Positions 35,549 to 47,744 of a stretch of DNA of 64,000 bases are shown here, in pieces. Origin of the DNA: Cryptomeria japonica (taxonomy: Eukaryota; Streptophyta; Pinopsida; Cupressales; Cupressaceae); NCBI RefSeq assembly GCF_030272615.1, contig NC_081415.1, forward strand, positions 192,789,695-192,853,694. The letters are read 5' to 3'. The stretch's first letter is position 1. The number at the start of each line of letters is the position of its first letter. The notes beneath the pieces were generated by a model, which worked only from the letters and a program-made list of their open reading frames with translations, ran no database searches and was not told where the DNA came from. The translations under genes and the position numbers were made by a program.

Positions 35549-38500
35549 CTAGTCTAGCATGTCATCTACCCCCCAATCTTGCTGATCAATGTTTCGGGAA
35601 GGCAGGGAACACGCTAGAGGAGGAACATCCAACATAGCAGATGGAGCTATCACAAGATCCAAACAAGGGCTATGTTCATGTTCCGAGCCACATTGTTCTT
35701 GTCTAGGAGCTAGGATAAGTGCTTTAGAAAATTCATTAGATAAATGGTTATCAACATCAACAAGTTCATATTCACTATCAGAAGCAAGAGGAGTAACATT
35801 TTCATCTATATCATCATCAAGATTTATAAAAATAGGATCTTTAACTCGCACAGGATCAAGACCATCATGCATCTTATGTTTAGGAGATTTAGGCTCAATG
35901 TCCGGCTGAGGAGAAAATGGAATAATGCTTGTTGAAGGTGTTTTTGGAGATTGCAAAGTTTGAGAAGCAGCTGCCTGAGCTCTAAGACGACGCTTTCGTC
36001 GGCGTTCACGTGCAGAACGATTTCGTCTAGTCTTAGTAGGAAGTTGCGAAGACTAAGGAGGAGGAATGTTCTCATCCTTAGCACTTGGGTGTTTAGGTTG
36101 TGGTCTCTTAGGCTGGATAATAGGAGAAGAGGAAGGTCTCTTCTCTCTATAAAAAGAAGGAGGAGGAACTGCTCCATATAAAGGAGGAATTTTTGGTTTA
36201 GGGAGAAGACCAAGTCCATCATGACGAGGAGGTATAGGTCTACTCTTAGGAAGTTTATTAGGTATAGACATAGTCACATCCATAGGGATGGGTTGAGATT
36301 CTTCTTGAGGAAAGACATTAGTTTTATCTTTCAAAGGAAGAACTTCCTTCTCAAGAATGATAGGAATGTCAAGTTTAGGTGTTCTAGGTTCACTTAGAGA
36401 TAAGATCATATCTGTTTTCCACTTTTGATAAGATTTGAAAAGATGATCACTTCGTGGAGGAAGAGATTGGAATTGTTTAGGCCAAAAGTAATCAAGAGGA
36501 ACACTAGAGGTTCTTTCAGCTGGTTTAAAGAGACTATGATTGACAGTAACAACTTCACCATTGTGGGGAAATTTCAAACACTTATGAATAGGAGAAGCAA
36601 TAGCTTTCATGGAAGATAGCCAAGGATAGCCAAGCTTCACACGAAATTGTTCGGAAGATGGAATAATAGCAAAGTTCACATCAAGAGATTTGTTATGGAC
36701 CTCAATAGGCAATGTAATAGAACCAATTGCAGGAGAAGAAAATGCATCAAATAATTTCACAATCACATCTGTTTTGTCATAGATCACTTGATTCAATTGC
36801 AAAGTAAAAAGAAATTCTTCAGTAATAACATTAATCATGCACGAAGGATCAATAAGCACTCCACGGCAAGGTGTATTCTTAACTTTTGCAACTATGTATA
36901 AAGGACCATCAGGTGCCCTAATGGTTTCACTGGAATCAAATGTGATGGAAGGTTCTTTAGGGATTTCTTGCTGCTCTACAAAGTTAATCACATTCGGAGT
37001 CATAGACACAAGACCATCAGATGAGAGAGAGGAATCATTAGCCTCAATTGCATTAAAGGTATGAGAAGGTAATGGATCAGTGAAAATCTGAAGATTTTGA
37101 TTAGGAGGAGCTACAGATGTATTGCCTTTATCATTCACTCCAGAAACAGAAATAGTATTATTATCAATCAAATCTTGAATTTTACCCTTTAAAGAAAAAC
37201 ATTTTTCAGTATCATGCCCAGGCTGACGGTGAAATTGACAAAAAGCTTTGTTATCAAAATAAGGTGAAGTAATCTTTGCAGGATCAATTTGTCTTATAGG
37301 AGGAAGAGTAAGCACATTTTGTTCCAATAACTTATTCATAATACTATGCAATGATTCATTCAAAGGAGTATACTTTCTTTCTTTCTTGAAAAATTTAGAA
37401 ATAGGAGGCACACCTGATGCTGCATTCACATTGTTGTTGATGATGTTTTCATTGAATTTGATGGAATCTCTGTTCGGTTTAAACTTCCCAAATGGTTGTT
37501 GACTGCTATCACCCTTATCACTCGGAGCCATAGGATGTGATTGTTCCATTTGACTCACAGTCAGTTGATAATTGTGAAGAGTGGCGCACAACTGTTGGAA
37601 AGAAGTAAACTCAGAAAACAGAAGTTTGTCTCGAATATCTTTTTGTAAATTAGAAATAAAGATTCTTTGAATATCATTGTCAGGCACTGGAAAAGAAATT
37701 TGAGCATACAAATGCTTATATCTACCAATGAAATCAGTCACTTTTTCTTTAACACCTTGTTTACAATGCATTAAATCAATCAAAGTAACTTTAGGACTTA
37801 TATTGTTTTGAAATTGTTGAATGAAAGCATTTGCAAGTTGTTCAAAAGAAGTAATAGAATAAGAAGGCAACGAGCAATACCATTGTAGGGCTTTGTCTCT
37901 TAATGTTCTCGTAAACAGTTTTGCAAGCAACCTTTGGTCATAAGCAAAATCGGTACATATTGTTTGAAAAGTCTTAACATGTGTTAGAGGATCTCCTTTA
38001 CCATTATAAAGCTCCAAATGCGGGATTTCAACATGTTTAGGAGGGATAGCTCGAACAATGTCAAGAGAAAGTGGGCTCGCAACGTCAAATGTGGGCACAC
38101 TAAACTTAGATTGATTCATAGAGGCAATTTGTTGCTGTAAAGAAGAGACAGTTTGTGCAAGATTGTTAATGGTCGCTTCAGTCGAAGAATTCATATTGGA
38201 TGTGTTAGATTGAGATGGAGGTGTTATGTTATTGAAAGAAGGTAGAGAGTAAGGTGGTGGGACCCTATGATAATTAGTCATAGGAGATGATTGGACAAGA
38301 GGAACACTACAAGGAGGGATGGAATGGTTAAATGAATTGCCCCCTTGCGTCATGTTCATTTGTGGAGATATAATAGGGACACTCATTGAAGGAATGAATG
38401 AAGAAGTCAGATTGAATGAAGGAAGAGGGTTAATTGAAGAAGAAGGGTTGCCCCCATGACTGGTGATCACAGGAGGAATGTCTTGTATAGAGGTAGCCAT

Positions 38501-38974
38501 GATGTTTGATGTAAAGGTAGGTATACTAGCAATAGGAGTTGTCAAAGGAATAGAATGATTGTCTTGTGTAGGAGGTTGTGTATAACCTAAATTTTCAGCA
38601 CAACTCTTCATAGGCATCACATTCGAATCCACAATGTGTGCAATACCATGCAAAATATCAATTCCATTCTTATCACTTTGAAGCATACGTTTTAGACCCT
38701 CAATTAAAGGAAGAGCTTGACTATCAGGGTATTCTTGAGACATCCAGTGTCGAAAATCGTCAAATTGGTTATCCAATTTCAAAATTTGTTCTTCAGAAAC
38801 CTCATGGAGAGCTTCTTCATCATTAGGAGGATTAGAGGAATTACCCATGTCGTCGTTAAAAAGACCATTCAAATTAGGTTCCATCTCCTCAATAATTAAA
38901 CCTTGGAAGGACTTAATTCTAAGGCTTCGTCTAACGGGAATAGTGTAAGTAGGGCTTATTGTTGTAAAACTCAT
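35549..38974 (-). CDS. gag/protease-like polyprotein of element C, with one in-frame TAG
   Basis: A 973-residue ORF runs from 38974 to a TAG at 36053-36055. The same frame then continues open to 35549, about 168 more codons. After a Ser/Pro-rich N-terminal half, a Ty3-type capsid core lies at roughly residues 300-470 (includes RDKALQWYCSL and FIQQFQNNIS). One zinc knuckle-like CQFHRQPGHDTEKC lies near 577-590, with an unusual spacing. Near 700-790 is a retropepsin-like fold (GVLIDPSCMINVITEEF then LGYPWLSSM) in which the usual D-S/T-G triplet reads DPS, so it is probably inactive. The C-terminal part is Pro-rich. The segment after the TAG has a strongly basic patch ARERRRKRRLRAQ and an acidic tail. 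It gives capsid-type function for RNA packaging but no enzyme. Confidence 0.82.
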
Positions 38975-39083
38975 GCACTAGAGAAGGAGAGAAAATTTTG
39001 AATTTAGAGGTAGCAATTTTCAGTAGGATCAACCAATTTTCTGGATTTAAGCTGTTAAATGCAATCACAACAGTCTCCCGAAA

Positions 39084-39150
39084 TTTCGGAAAAAATGTCC
39101 GGGACCGTGGCGCCCGGAGTGCAACACGGTCCCTGCAACTTTTTTCGAAA
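39084..39150. repeat. long hairpin in element C leader, copy 1
   Basis: Arms at 39084-39109 and 39125-39150 are inverted repeats over about 26 bases. The inner 9 bases, GGGACCGTG and CACGGTCCC, are perfect. The outer parts are TTTCGGAAAAAA and TTTTTTCGAAA. The loop contains GCGCCCGG. Confidence 0.8.
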
Positions 39151-39707
39151 TTTGCAGGGATGAAAGGTATGATGATTTTAGAGCTAATCTGAAAAAATTG
39201 AGTGATTTTATGATCTGTAGATAGGCCAAATTAAAGTTGTAATCTCAAAATTGAACCCTATCAAGATTGTCGAAAAATGCAAAATTTGAATTTTGAAAAA
39301 GAGAGGGAAACTGAAATTTTGAATTTTATGATTTTAGAGGGAATGTCAAGAGCAATGCAAATTTTGAAATTTGAAAATTGACTCAATTTCACGCAAAATT
39401 CAATTTTGAAAGCGGAAATCAAAGTTGTTGTAATTAAGCACTTAATTTCAAAAGTCACAAAATGCAAGAATTTGAATAAAGCACTGAAATTTTTTAATGA
39501 ATGATGACACACTTTTCAGATTTAGGACAGTAAGAACACAATTTTGACACAAAATTTTAATTTCAATGATTTTTGAATGATTAGAAGCCTTAGACCAAGC
39601 AATCGCAAGACCAACTTTGACTGTAATTTTGAAAGTGTTATAATTGACAAAATCAGCCAAAATTCTGGATTTTAGCAGGAAAATACAGTAAGATCTTGCT
39701 CCCAAAA

Positions 39708-39770
39708 TTTCGGAAAAAATGTCGGGGACGATGGCGCTCGGCGCCACGGTCCTCGCAACTTTTTTCCAAA
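39708..39770. repeat. long hairpin in element C leader, copy 2
   Basis: Same outer arms (TTTCGGAAAAAA and TTTTTTCCAAA) about 620 bases away, with inner arms ATGGCGC and GCGCCA around a 3-base loop. A related core, GGACGATGGCGCC and GGCGCCACGGTCC, lies in both LTRs (33983-34009 and near 40514-40540). Confidence 0.78.
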
Positions 39771-40136
39771 TTTTCAGGGATGAAAGATGTTGTGATTTTA
39801 TTGCGGAATCCAAAGTTACAGCTGATTTGGAGATGTTTTGATCAATGAAAAAGGTTGAATCAAGAGGGTTTCAAAAATTAGGGTTTTGACACTTAACCAC
39901 TTAATTTTCAGAATTAAAGCACAAATATGAATTGAAAATTTGTAATAGAAGGGCAGATCTGAAATAGGCATTAACATTTAGACATTTCGCAAGTTCAATT
40001 ACTAAAAAGAAAATTTAGGGTTTTTATGCAATCACCTCTAAAATTTTGCAAAAGATCAAACATGGAAATGTAATCAATTTTTTCAGATCTAAGCATGAAA
40101 AATCAGAAAGGATGTTCACGTTGGGTTCACCAAAAT

Positions 40137-41347
40137 GTAAAGCGGAAAATCGCGATCGAACCCTAGTTGTTCTCCACTCTTCCGACTCCGAGGAGAGAGA
40201 AGGGAGGTTCGCTAGGATTCAATGGTTTTTCACTTAGGGGAGAGACTTTACATTCAAAAGAGGGGTTGAAACTCATAAGATCCAATCCCACACAATGCAA
40301 GATTGGATGCTAAATGAATTTCAAGGGTTAGGAAAGCAAGGCTACCCTCTTTTGTAAAGAATGTTGTTAAGGAAATTAAGCTAAGCATGCATAGAAAGTC
40401 ATAAAGATTCGCTTATAAACTGAGTTTGGGTTATAGGATGAAGCTGCGGACCTGGAATTAGTAGTAGAATGTCGATACGGCGCTGTCCTGCAAATTTGAG
40501 CAAAAGTTGTCGGGACGATGGCGCCCGGCGCCACGGTCCTCCGAAAAATCCGCGAAACGAAGGGGGATCTGTTCGTCTCTGCACAAGGATTCCAGATCTT
40601 CAATTTCAGCCGCATACCTGCAACCTACACACAGAAAAGCGAAGACGATTGGGGGGTTAGGGATTGGGGGTTTGCCTTTAGGTCAAACCCCGGTTTTGGA
40701 ATTAACCAAGAAATGAGCAAGAGTTGTAAATGTAAATGACTGTAAAACAAGTACTAATACCTTGTTCTAAGGATGTTTGTATCCTTATGTGTGAAGGTTT
40801 AGATGTTGTATGTTGTATGTTGTATGTTGTAGCATGTAGTATGTGATCTCCTCTTCAATGGTTGAATCCTTGTCTTGAATGCAACACTTAGCCTTGAATG
40901 GAGACTTGAGATGATCAATTGCTTGAAGGAATGCTTGAATGCTTGAATGCTTGAGTATAATTTCCACACCTTGTACACATATCCTCCTCATATCCCAAAT
41001 GAGAGAGAAAAATTTAGTTTATATACTTGTCATTTAGGGCTGATAGACTGATTTTCCCGACCTTAGGCCGACCAGGGAAAGTTAATTTCCAAATTGCAAA
41101 CAAAAAGACCCGAGCCCCTTAGGAAACCGGGCCCAAAATAGGACCCAGGGACCAGGGCGCTGGGCGCTCTGGTCCCACCTCCCGGGACAGCAGGGTGCAA
41201 GGAGGTTCAGGCCAGGGTGCTTGAAAAATGCAGTTTTCAGTGTCGTGAGCAAGTTTCAGGGTCTCCATTCAGGTTGTGTGTTGCGTCGCCATCGTGAAGA
41301 CCAAAATGCAGTCGAAATTGCAAGTGTCGCAATTTTAGGACGCTACA
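40137..41347 (-). repeat. 5' LTR of element C
   Basis: 1211 bp, nearly identical to 33606-34809. It is followed by the target duplication ATAAG at 41348. Confidence 0.93.
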
Positions 41348-41879
41348 ATAAGACAATAAATTAAATTGTTTATAACTCTTATATCTGATGTGAAATCCAC
41401 CAATAATAATGACAAGCTAAGAAAAAAATTTTAAAAAATAATTATTTTCTTTTTAAGAAAAAGCGGTGAACCACTGATATTATATTAATATTAATATAAC
41501 TGGTTCAAGGGCTCATCAGGGAAAGAACTAGAAAGAAAACCCTGAATCATTGATGAGTACAAAAGGATAAGAAGAGAAAACCAACCCAAGAGCAGAACCT
41601 AAGAGACTACCCCCCGGAATACAAGTCAAGAACCAAATCATGGAGTTGTTGGACTCGCAGTAGTTGAGATAATAATGGTGATTGTACAGACCACACAACC
41701 CTTGGCACATGAAATAATCGACTTTCAAATTCATCAAATCACAACAAATGTTGGGCGAGATAAAAATTGCAACAACCATAAATGTTTTGTTGATATGTAA
41801 ATGCACTCCTTGGTAAAAATTAGCAGGTGAACTATACAACTAGAAACTAAATATACTGCAATTAACCTCTAATACTAAA

Positions 41880-42779
41880 ATTTTCAGAATTTATGACCAT
41901 TTCCTGCATTACTAAATCATGAAGACGATGTCATGCATTTAGATGAGTATCCAAATTAAGAGACTCAATCCGCACTTCATCACATCCCAGATTGGCTAAA
42001 AAATCTGCAACTTTGTTGCCTTCATGAAGAGTGTGAGAAATACAATGATCTTCAAACGAGTCTATTAAGTACCATATTTGGTTCATGATATATGCAATTC
42101 TCCAGTTTAGAGAGATTCTACCGATGAAAGCATTGATTATAACCATTGAATCACCTTCTATATGCACTTTTGAAAATCCACCTCATTTAGCCAGCACAAG
42201 ACCTATGAGCAAAGCTTGAGCCTCTGCAAAGTTATTTGTACCTGAAGGAATGGGGAAAGCTTTAATTGCATGCACTCTACCTTGATGATCCCTAATACAT
42301 ATACCAATCCCAGACTTCCCTAGATTTCCCCTAGATGACTCATCAAAACTTAATTTCATAAAACCAAGAGGAGGCTGCCACTTAATTAATGACCTACCTA
42401 TTGCTTGGTTCACTCTCCGATTAGGAACATATCCAAAAGGAATAATAATACCTTTCAATTCCCTAGCAATAGTACCATGCCAAGATGAAAAATAATGATT
42501 ACATCTGATATTGGATAGACTAGCATTGACAAATTCTGAAACTGATTTCTCAATACCTTCCAAAACTCTAGAAACCAGAGATAATTCCTAGCAAAAGATA
42601 AGTTTACTCCTTTCCGACCAAATGTCTCATACCACTGCTACAAGGATACATCTCCAAATGCATGCAAACAATGAATTTGTATAAAGAATAGGCCATGATT
42701 GAAAAAGATCACATGGATTACTTGGCAAGGGCATGAAATAACTTAATTTATTCAATACAAACAACCAGCATTCTTGGGC
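41880..42779 (-). pseudogene. LINE fragment, part 2: linker and RNase H-like domain
   Basis: The minus-strand frame beginning at 42779 reads ECWLFVLNKLSYFMPLP and WDIWSER-like linker sequence with two stops. An RNase H-like domain of plant LINEs (RVT_3 type) follows: FDESSRGNLGKSGIGICIRDHQGR near 42340-42270, NNFAEAQALLIGLVLAK near 42230-42185, and HIEGDSMVIINAF and HEGNKVADFLANLG to about 41975. One in-frame stop lies at 42183. It is the direct continuation of 47745-48330, split by element D. 41353-41880 on its 3' side is probably untranslated LINE sequence. Confidence 0.8.
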
Positions 42780-42784
42780 AAAAG

Positions 42785-43856
42785 TGTTAGGTCTCAGAGA
42801 CAACTGAGAGGGGGGGGGGGGGGGGGTTGAATCAATTGTCCAATAAATTCAACCAAAATTAACTTAACCAAAACTTAATGCTTAATGTCGGTAAACCAAA
42901 CTTTATGTCGATAGACAGTTTTATCAGTTAGTTGCAGTAACAGTAAAGATTAATGCATGAAACCAGAAAGACAACAACATCCACAACACATAACACAAAT
43001 ATTTGTACGTGAAAACCTTATAAGGGGAAAAACCTTTGTGGGAAGCCTTACCCACAATTAAATGATACTACTACAAATAGTATGTGTGTACAATATGGAT
43101 TTTGCACATGCAAAAAGACCAGCTGCCTAGAGCTCACTGCTCAATCACAAAATGAGAGTCACACTGACTACAATTGGATGGTTAAATCCAATGATAATGT
43201 ACTGCATAAAATAGCATCTTCATATGTTGGATTCAGTACCGGTTTAGTTCTGATTGCCTTCACAAAAACCTTCCTTCAACCTTCAAATGATGTCTGTGTG
43301 TATAGCTCTTCTTATTTTCACATATACCTTATTACAATTCTTTTCCAATCGCATATCAATCTCACAAATGAGATCTTACATTTATACCATAACCTAAGAC
43401 CAATCGAATAGGTCGGCTCACTAAAAGATATTACAATAAAATCAATTACAAATAAATCGATATCTGATGCATGGTGTCAGCTCAATGCATTTACAATAAT
43501 AATAAATCATCTCCATAATGTGTCGTGCTGATCTGGAATAGATATGCCTGCCGGTGTATATCCTGGACCTATTTGCCGGTAACAACAAATATGCAAACCC
43601 GAATAAACAAATAACCAAATCGCCAAAACCAAGTGATCGAATAATGTCTTTGGCATAAACAAGTAGCCTCCAAGTCATTCCAAGTGTCGGTGAACAATAT
43701 AATATGCCAGTGAACCAAATACCGGTGACTATGCATAAGTCTTTAACTTGCCGGTGAACATAACCAAAGATCTCCAAGTGCTGATAAGTGTTGACAAGTG
43801 ATGACAAGTGTTGACATCAATGAAAAAACCATATCAACATATCCAAAATATCAACA
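42785..43856 (-). repeat. 3' LTR of element D
   Basis: On the plus strand it starts TGTTAGGTCTCAG and ends ATATCAACA. A run of 17 G lies at 42810-42826. It is about 90 bases longer than the other LTR because of a segment near 42840-42930 missing from the right copy. Confidence 0.92.
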
Positions 43857-43872
43857 ATCTCCCCTTTTGGCA
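43857..43872 (-). promoter_or_regulatory. polypurine tract of element D
   Basis: The minus strand reads CCAAAAGGGGAGATT immediately before the LTR start TGTTGATATTTTGG. Confidence 0.85.
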
Positions 43873-44219
43873 TTGATGGAAACACAAGATGGAAAAACCA
43901 TCAAAGTGCCAAAATAGAAATGCCAAAAACCAAAAACCAACAATCTCCCAAAGAGATCATTAACCAGAAATCAAAATATCTCTCCCCTAAGAATAATTTC
44001 TCCCAAGAGATATCTCTCCCCAAAGTGTTTTTCAAATGTTTTTCCATAATATCTCTCCCCCTTTGACATCAAATGCCAAAGCATTACAAAAACTAGTTTC
44101 AAATACAAAATACCAACTTATTATACCAACTACTCCCCTTGAGAAGTAGCTCTCCTCATCAAAGCCGAAATAAAATATTTCTCTGTTAATTATGTTGGTT
44201 GATGAAAAACATCAACTAT

Positions 44220-46762
44220 CTAAGTCCCTACCGGTGGGGGTAGGACTCCAAGTTGCTCTTTGAGATATTCAAAAGTTTCCTTAGGAAAAGGCTTTGTAAA
44301 AATATCTACAATCTGCTCTTTAGTATTCACATAAACCAATTTCACTTCTTTTGCTTCAACATTCTCTTTTAGAAAATTGAATTTGATAGAAACATGTTTT
44401 GTCTTAGAGTGAAATACCGGGTTCTTTGATATATCAATTGCTGCCATATTATCACAGTAAATAGTTATAGGTTCCTTGCATTTTACCTTTATGTCCTTCA
44501 ACATTTGTTTGATCCATAATACCTGTGTACAATTAGTTGTTGTTGCAACATATTCTGATTTTGTTGTTGATAGACTTGTACAACTCTATTTCTTGCTCAA
44601 CCATGAAATTAGTCTGCTACCAAGAAAAAAATCCTCCACCGGTGGTGCTTTTTTTTGTCATCCACATCTCCTGCCGAATTAGTATCTGTGTATGCACATA
44701 AGTCAAAATTTTCATCTCTAAGTTACCATAAACCAAGATTTGTAGTGCCTTGTAGGTACCAGAAAATCCTTTTCACTGTTGATTCATGATTTTCTTTAGG
44801 ATTACTCTGAAATCTTGAAACAATACATACTGCATTCATAATATCAGGTCTTGTTTGTGTCAAATACAATAAACCTCCTATCATAGACTTATATCTAGTC
44901 AGATTAACAGGTGTTGATTCATCCTTCAAAGATAATTTATCAGTTGTAGTCATAGGTGTGCTTACTGGTTTACAGTTTTCCATACCAAATTTCTTTAGTA
45001 ATTCCTTCAAGTAATTAAATTGACATAGGAATATACCTTTATCAGTCTGTGAAATCTGCAATCCTAAAAAGGAATTTTATCTCTCCGATCATAGACATTT
45101 CAAATTCTTGCTGCATTTTGTTAGAAAAGTCTTTACACAATCCATCTTCTCCTCCAAAGTTTATATCATCAACAAAAACTTCAATAACCAAGATGTCATC
45201 ATTAGTCACTTTTTAGTATAGATTGTTGTCAGCATTACCTTTAGTGTATCCAAGCTTCAAAAGATATTTGTCCAGTATAACATACCAAGCTCTAGGAGCT
45301 TGTTTTAGACCATATAAAGCTTTCCTTAACCTGCAAACCATGTCTTTGTTATATGTCAAAGAAAATCCATCAGGTTGTTCAATATAAACTTCTTCTTCAA
45401 GATCTCCATTTAGAAATGCACATTTAACATCCATTTGATATACTTTATAGTTCTTGTGTGCTGCAAAAGCCAATAAAAGTTTGACTGCCTCAATTCTAGC
45501 TACCAGTGCAAAGGTTTCATTGTAATCAATTCCTTCTTTCTGTGAATATCCCTTACACATTAATCTTGCTTTGTTTTTTATTGCCTTACCATCTTCATTA
45601 AGTTTATTTCTGAAAACCCATTTAGTTCCAATTACATTTTTATCTTTAGGTCGGGGAACTAATGACCAAGTGTTATTTCTTTCAATATATTCCAATTCAT
45701 CTTCCATAGCTTTAATCCAATATTTATCTTCACATGCCTCATTAATTGATGTAGGTTCAATTTGAGAAATAAGACATACTTCTTCATTTGCCAATCTTCC
45801 TCTAGTCATAATCCTTGAATTTTTTTTCCAATTATCTGATCTTCAGAATGATTTAATCTTACATACCAAGGTGTTTTTACTTGCTACTGTTCTTCAGTGA
45901 CTATTGAATCTCCAGATGATGCCGGTGTAACTGGATCACCATTCTGTACCGGTGTATTCATAGTAGGTTCATTCGTGATTATCTCTATTGCCAGTTCAGA
46001 GTTTGTGTACCTTGAATTTCCTCTAAATTGTTCATCAATCTTCACATTGCACTTTCAACAATTTTCTGCAATCTCTTGTTAAAACATCTATATGCCTTGC
46101 TCTTAGATGAATCACCAAGAAATATTCTTTCATCACTTCTAGGATCAAATTTGCCAATATACTCATCTCTTCTAATATAGCATTTACTTCCAAATATTCT
46201 GAAATATTTAAGAGTAGCAGTATTACCAAACCATAGTTCATGATGGGTCTTACCAGTTTCACCTCTGATGTGAACTTTGTTGAATGTATAAATTGTTGTA
46301 TTGACCACTTCTCTCCAGTATATATGAGGTAGATTTGCTTCTAATATCATACTTCTGGCTGCATCCAAGATAGTTCTATTTTTCCTTTCCACAACTCCAT
46401 TTTGTTGGGGTGTCCGGGGTGCTGATAATTGTCTTCTAATCCCATTCACTTCATAGAATGTATTAAATTCCTTAGATGTGAATTCACCTCCTTGATCTGA
46501 ACTCAAACATTTAATTTTCTTGCCAGCTTCATTTTCTACCATCACCTTGAATAGTTTGAATTTCCCAAATTCTTCAGATTTTTCCTTGAGAAAAGTAACC
46601 CAACATATTCTAGAATAGTCATCAATGATTAGCATATAATACCTATCTCCTTGTATACTTCTAGTTCTTGCTAGACCACATAAATCAGTATGAATTAAAT
46701 CAAGAACATTGTTAGACGTCTTTGGAATACTCTTGAAAGATGCTCTAACTCGCTTTCCAAAT
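44220..46762 (-). pseudogene. copia pol remnant: integrase, reverse transcriptase, RNase H
   Basis: From 46762 leftward: the end of the pre-integrase region (FGKRVRASFKS), then an integrase core with all three acidic residues in context (LIIDDYSR, SSDQGGEF, PQQNGVVERKNRT) to about 46042. A damaged linker follows. Reverse transcriptase begins near 45809 ([20 protein letters not shown], then [32 protein letters not shown]). The catalytic motif is FVDD near 45166-45177. RNase H ends at 44220 (YCDNMAAIDISKNP, KTKHVSIKFNF, DIFTKPFPKETF). Stops and frameshifts separate the blocks, for example a stop at 45213 and a shift near 45062. Not functional. Confidence 0.92.
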
Positions 46763-47744
46763 TGTTAGGTCCCAGAGACAACTGAGAGGGGGGGGGGGGG
46801 GGTGAATCAGTGGTCCAATAGTTGCAGTACCGGTAAATATTAATGTATGAAACAGAAAGACAACAACATCCACAACACATAACACAAATATTTGTACATG
46901 GAAACCCTATAAGGGGAAAAACCATGGTGGGAAGCCTTACCCACAATCAAATGATACTACTGCAGATAGTATGTGTGTACAATATGGGTTCTGCACATGC
47001 AGAAAGGCTAGCTGCCTAGAGCACACTGCTCATTCACAAAATGAGAGTCACACTGACTACAATTGGATGGTTAAATCCAATGATAATGTACTGCATAAAA
47101 TAGCATCTTTATATGTTGGATTTAGTACCAGTTTAGTTCTGATTGCCTTCACAAAAACCTTCTTTCAACCTTCAAATGATGTCTACGTGTATAGCTCTAC
47201 TTATTTTTGCATATACCTTATTACAATTCTTTTCCAATCGCATATCAATCTCACAAATGAGATCTTACATTATACCATAACCTAAGACCAATTGAATAGG
47301 TCGGCTCACTAAAAGATATTACAATAAAATCATTTACAAATAAATTGATATTCGATGCATGATGTCGGCTCAATGCATTTACAATAATAATAAATCATCT
47401 CCATAATGTGTCGTGCTGATCTGGAATAGATATGCCTACCGGTGTATATCCTGGACCTATTTATCGGTAACAACAAATATGCAAACTCGAATAAACAAAT
47501 AACCAAATCGCCAAAACCAAGTGATTGAATAATGTCTTTGACATAACCAAGTAGCCTCCAAGTCATTCCAAGTGTCGATGAACAATATAATCTGTCGATG
47601 AACCAAATACCAGTGACTGTGCATAAGTCTCTGACTTGTTGGTGAACATAACCAAAGATCTCCAAGTGTTGATAAGTGTTGACAAGTGATGACAAGTGTT
47701 GACATCAATGTCAAAACCATATCAACATATCCAAAACACCAACA
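46763..47744 (-). repeat. 5' LTR of element D
   Basis: On the plus strand it starts TGTTAGGTCCCAG, with a 15-G run at 46788-46802, and ends CACCAACA. It is diverged from the left LTR by many substitutions. Confidence 0.92.

Larger units (their letters stand above)
38975..40136 (-). other. leader of element C, between primer site and gag
   Basis: 1.16 kb with no convincing ORF. It holds two copies of a long inverted repeat (39084-39150 and 39708-39770) described separately. The stretch next to the LTR reads, on the minus strand, TTTTGGTGAACCCAACGTG, a candidate primer-binding site; I cannot name the tRNA with certainty. Confidence 0.65.
33601..41352 (-). mobile_element. Element C: recent non-autonomous Ty3-type LTR retrotransposon
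   Basis: The target duplication ATAAG lies at 33601-33605 and 41348-41352. LTRs are 33606-34809 and 40137-41347. Coding is leftward, so the 5' LTR is the right-hand one. By eye the LTRs differ at about 18 sites, nearly all C/T or G/A, plus one 9-bp unit (GCTTGAATG) added in the right LTR. The 5.3-kb interior has one long gag/protease-like ORF and no reverse transcriptase, RNase H or integrase. The style (GGGGGCTAAA polypurine tract, gag and protease-fold sequence) suggests relation to plant Tat/Ogre-like Ty3 elements, which would supply enzymes. Confidence 0.9.
42785..47744 (-). mobile_element. Element D: internally deleted Ty1/copia LTR retrotransposon inserted in a LINE
   Basis: The target duplication AAAAG lies at 42780-42784 and 47745-47749. 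LTRs are 42785-43856 and 46763-47744. Coding is leftward. The right (5') LTR joins directly to mid-integrase coding sequence, with no primer-binding site, gag or protease. A polypurine tract adjoins the left LTR. The remaining pol order (integrase, reverse transcriptase, RNase H) is that of Ty1/copia. Confidence 0.9.

Noticed and set aside
34826-36052. Possible reverse transcriptase downstream of gag in element C
   Set aside because: The translated region after the TAG is basic and then acidic, without any polymerase or integrase motif, and it ends 720 bases before the polypurine tract.
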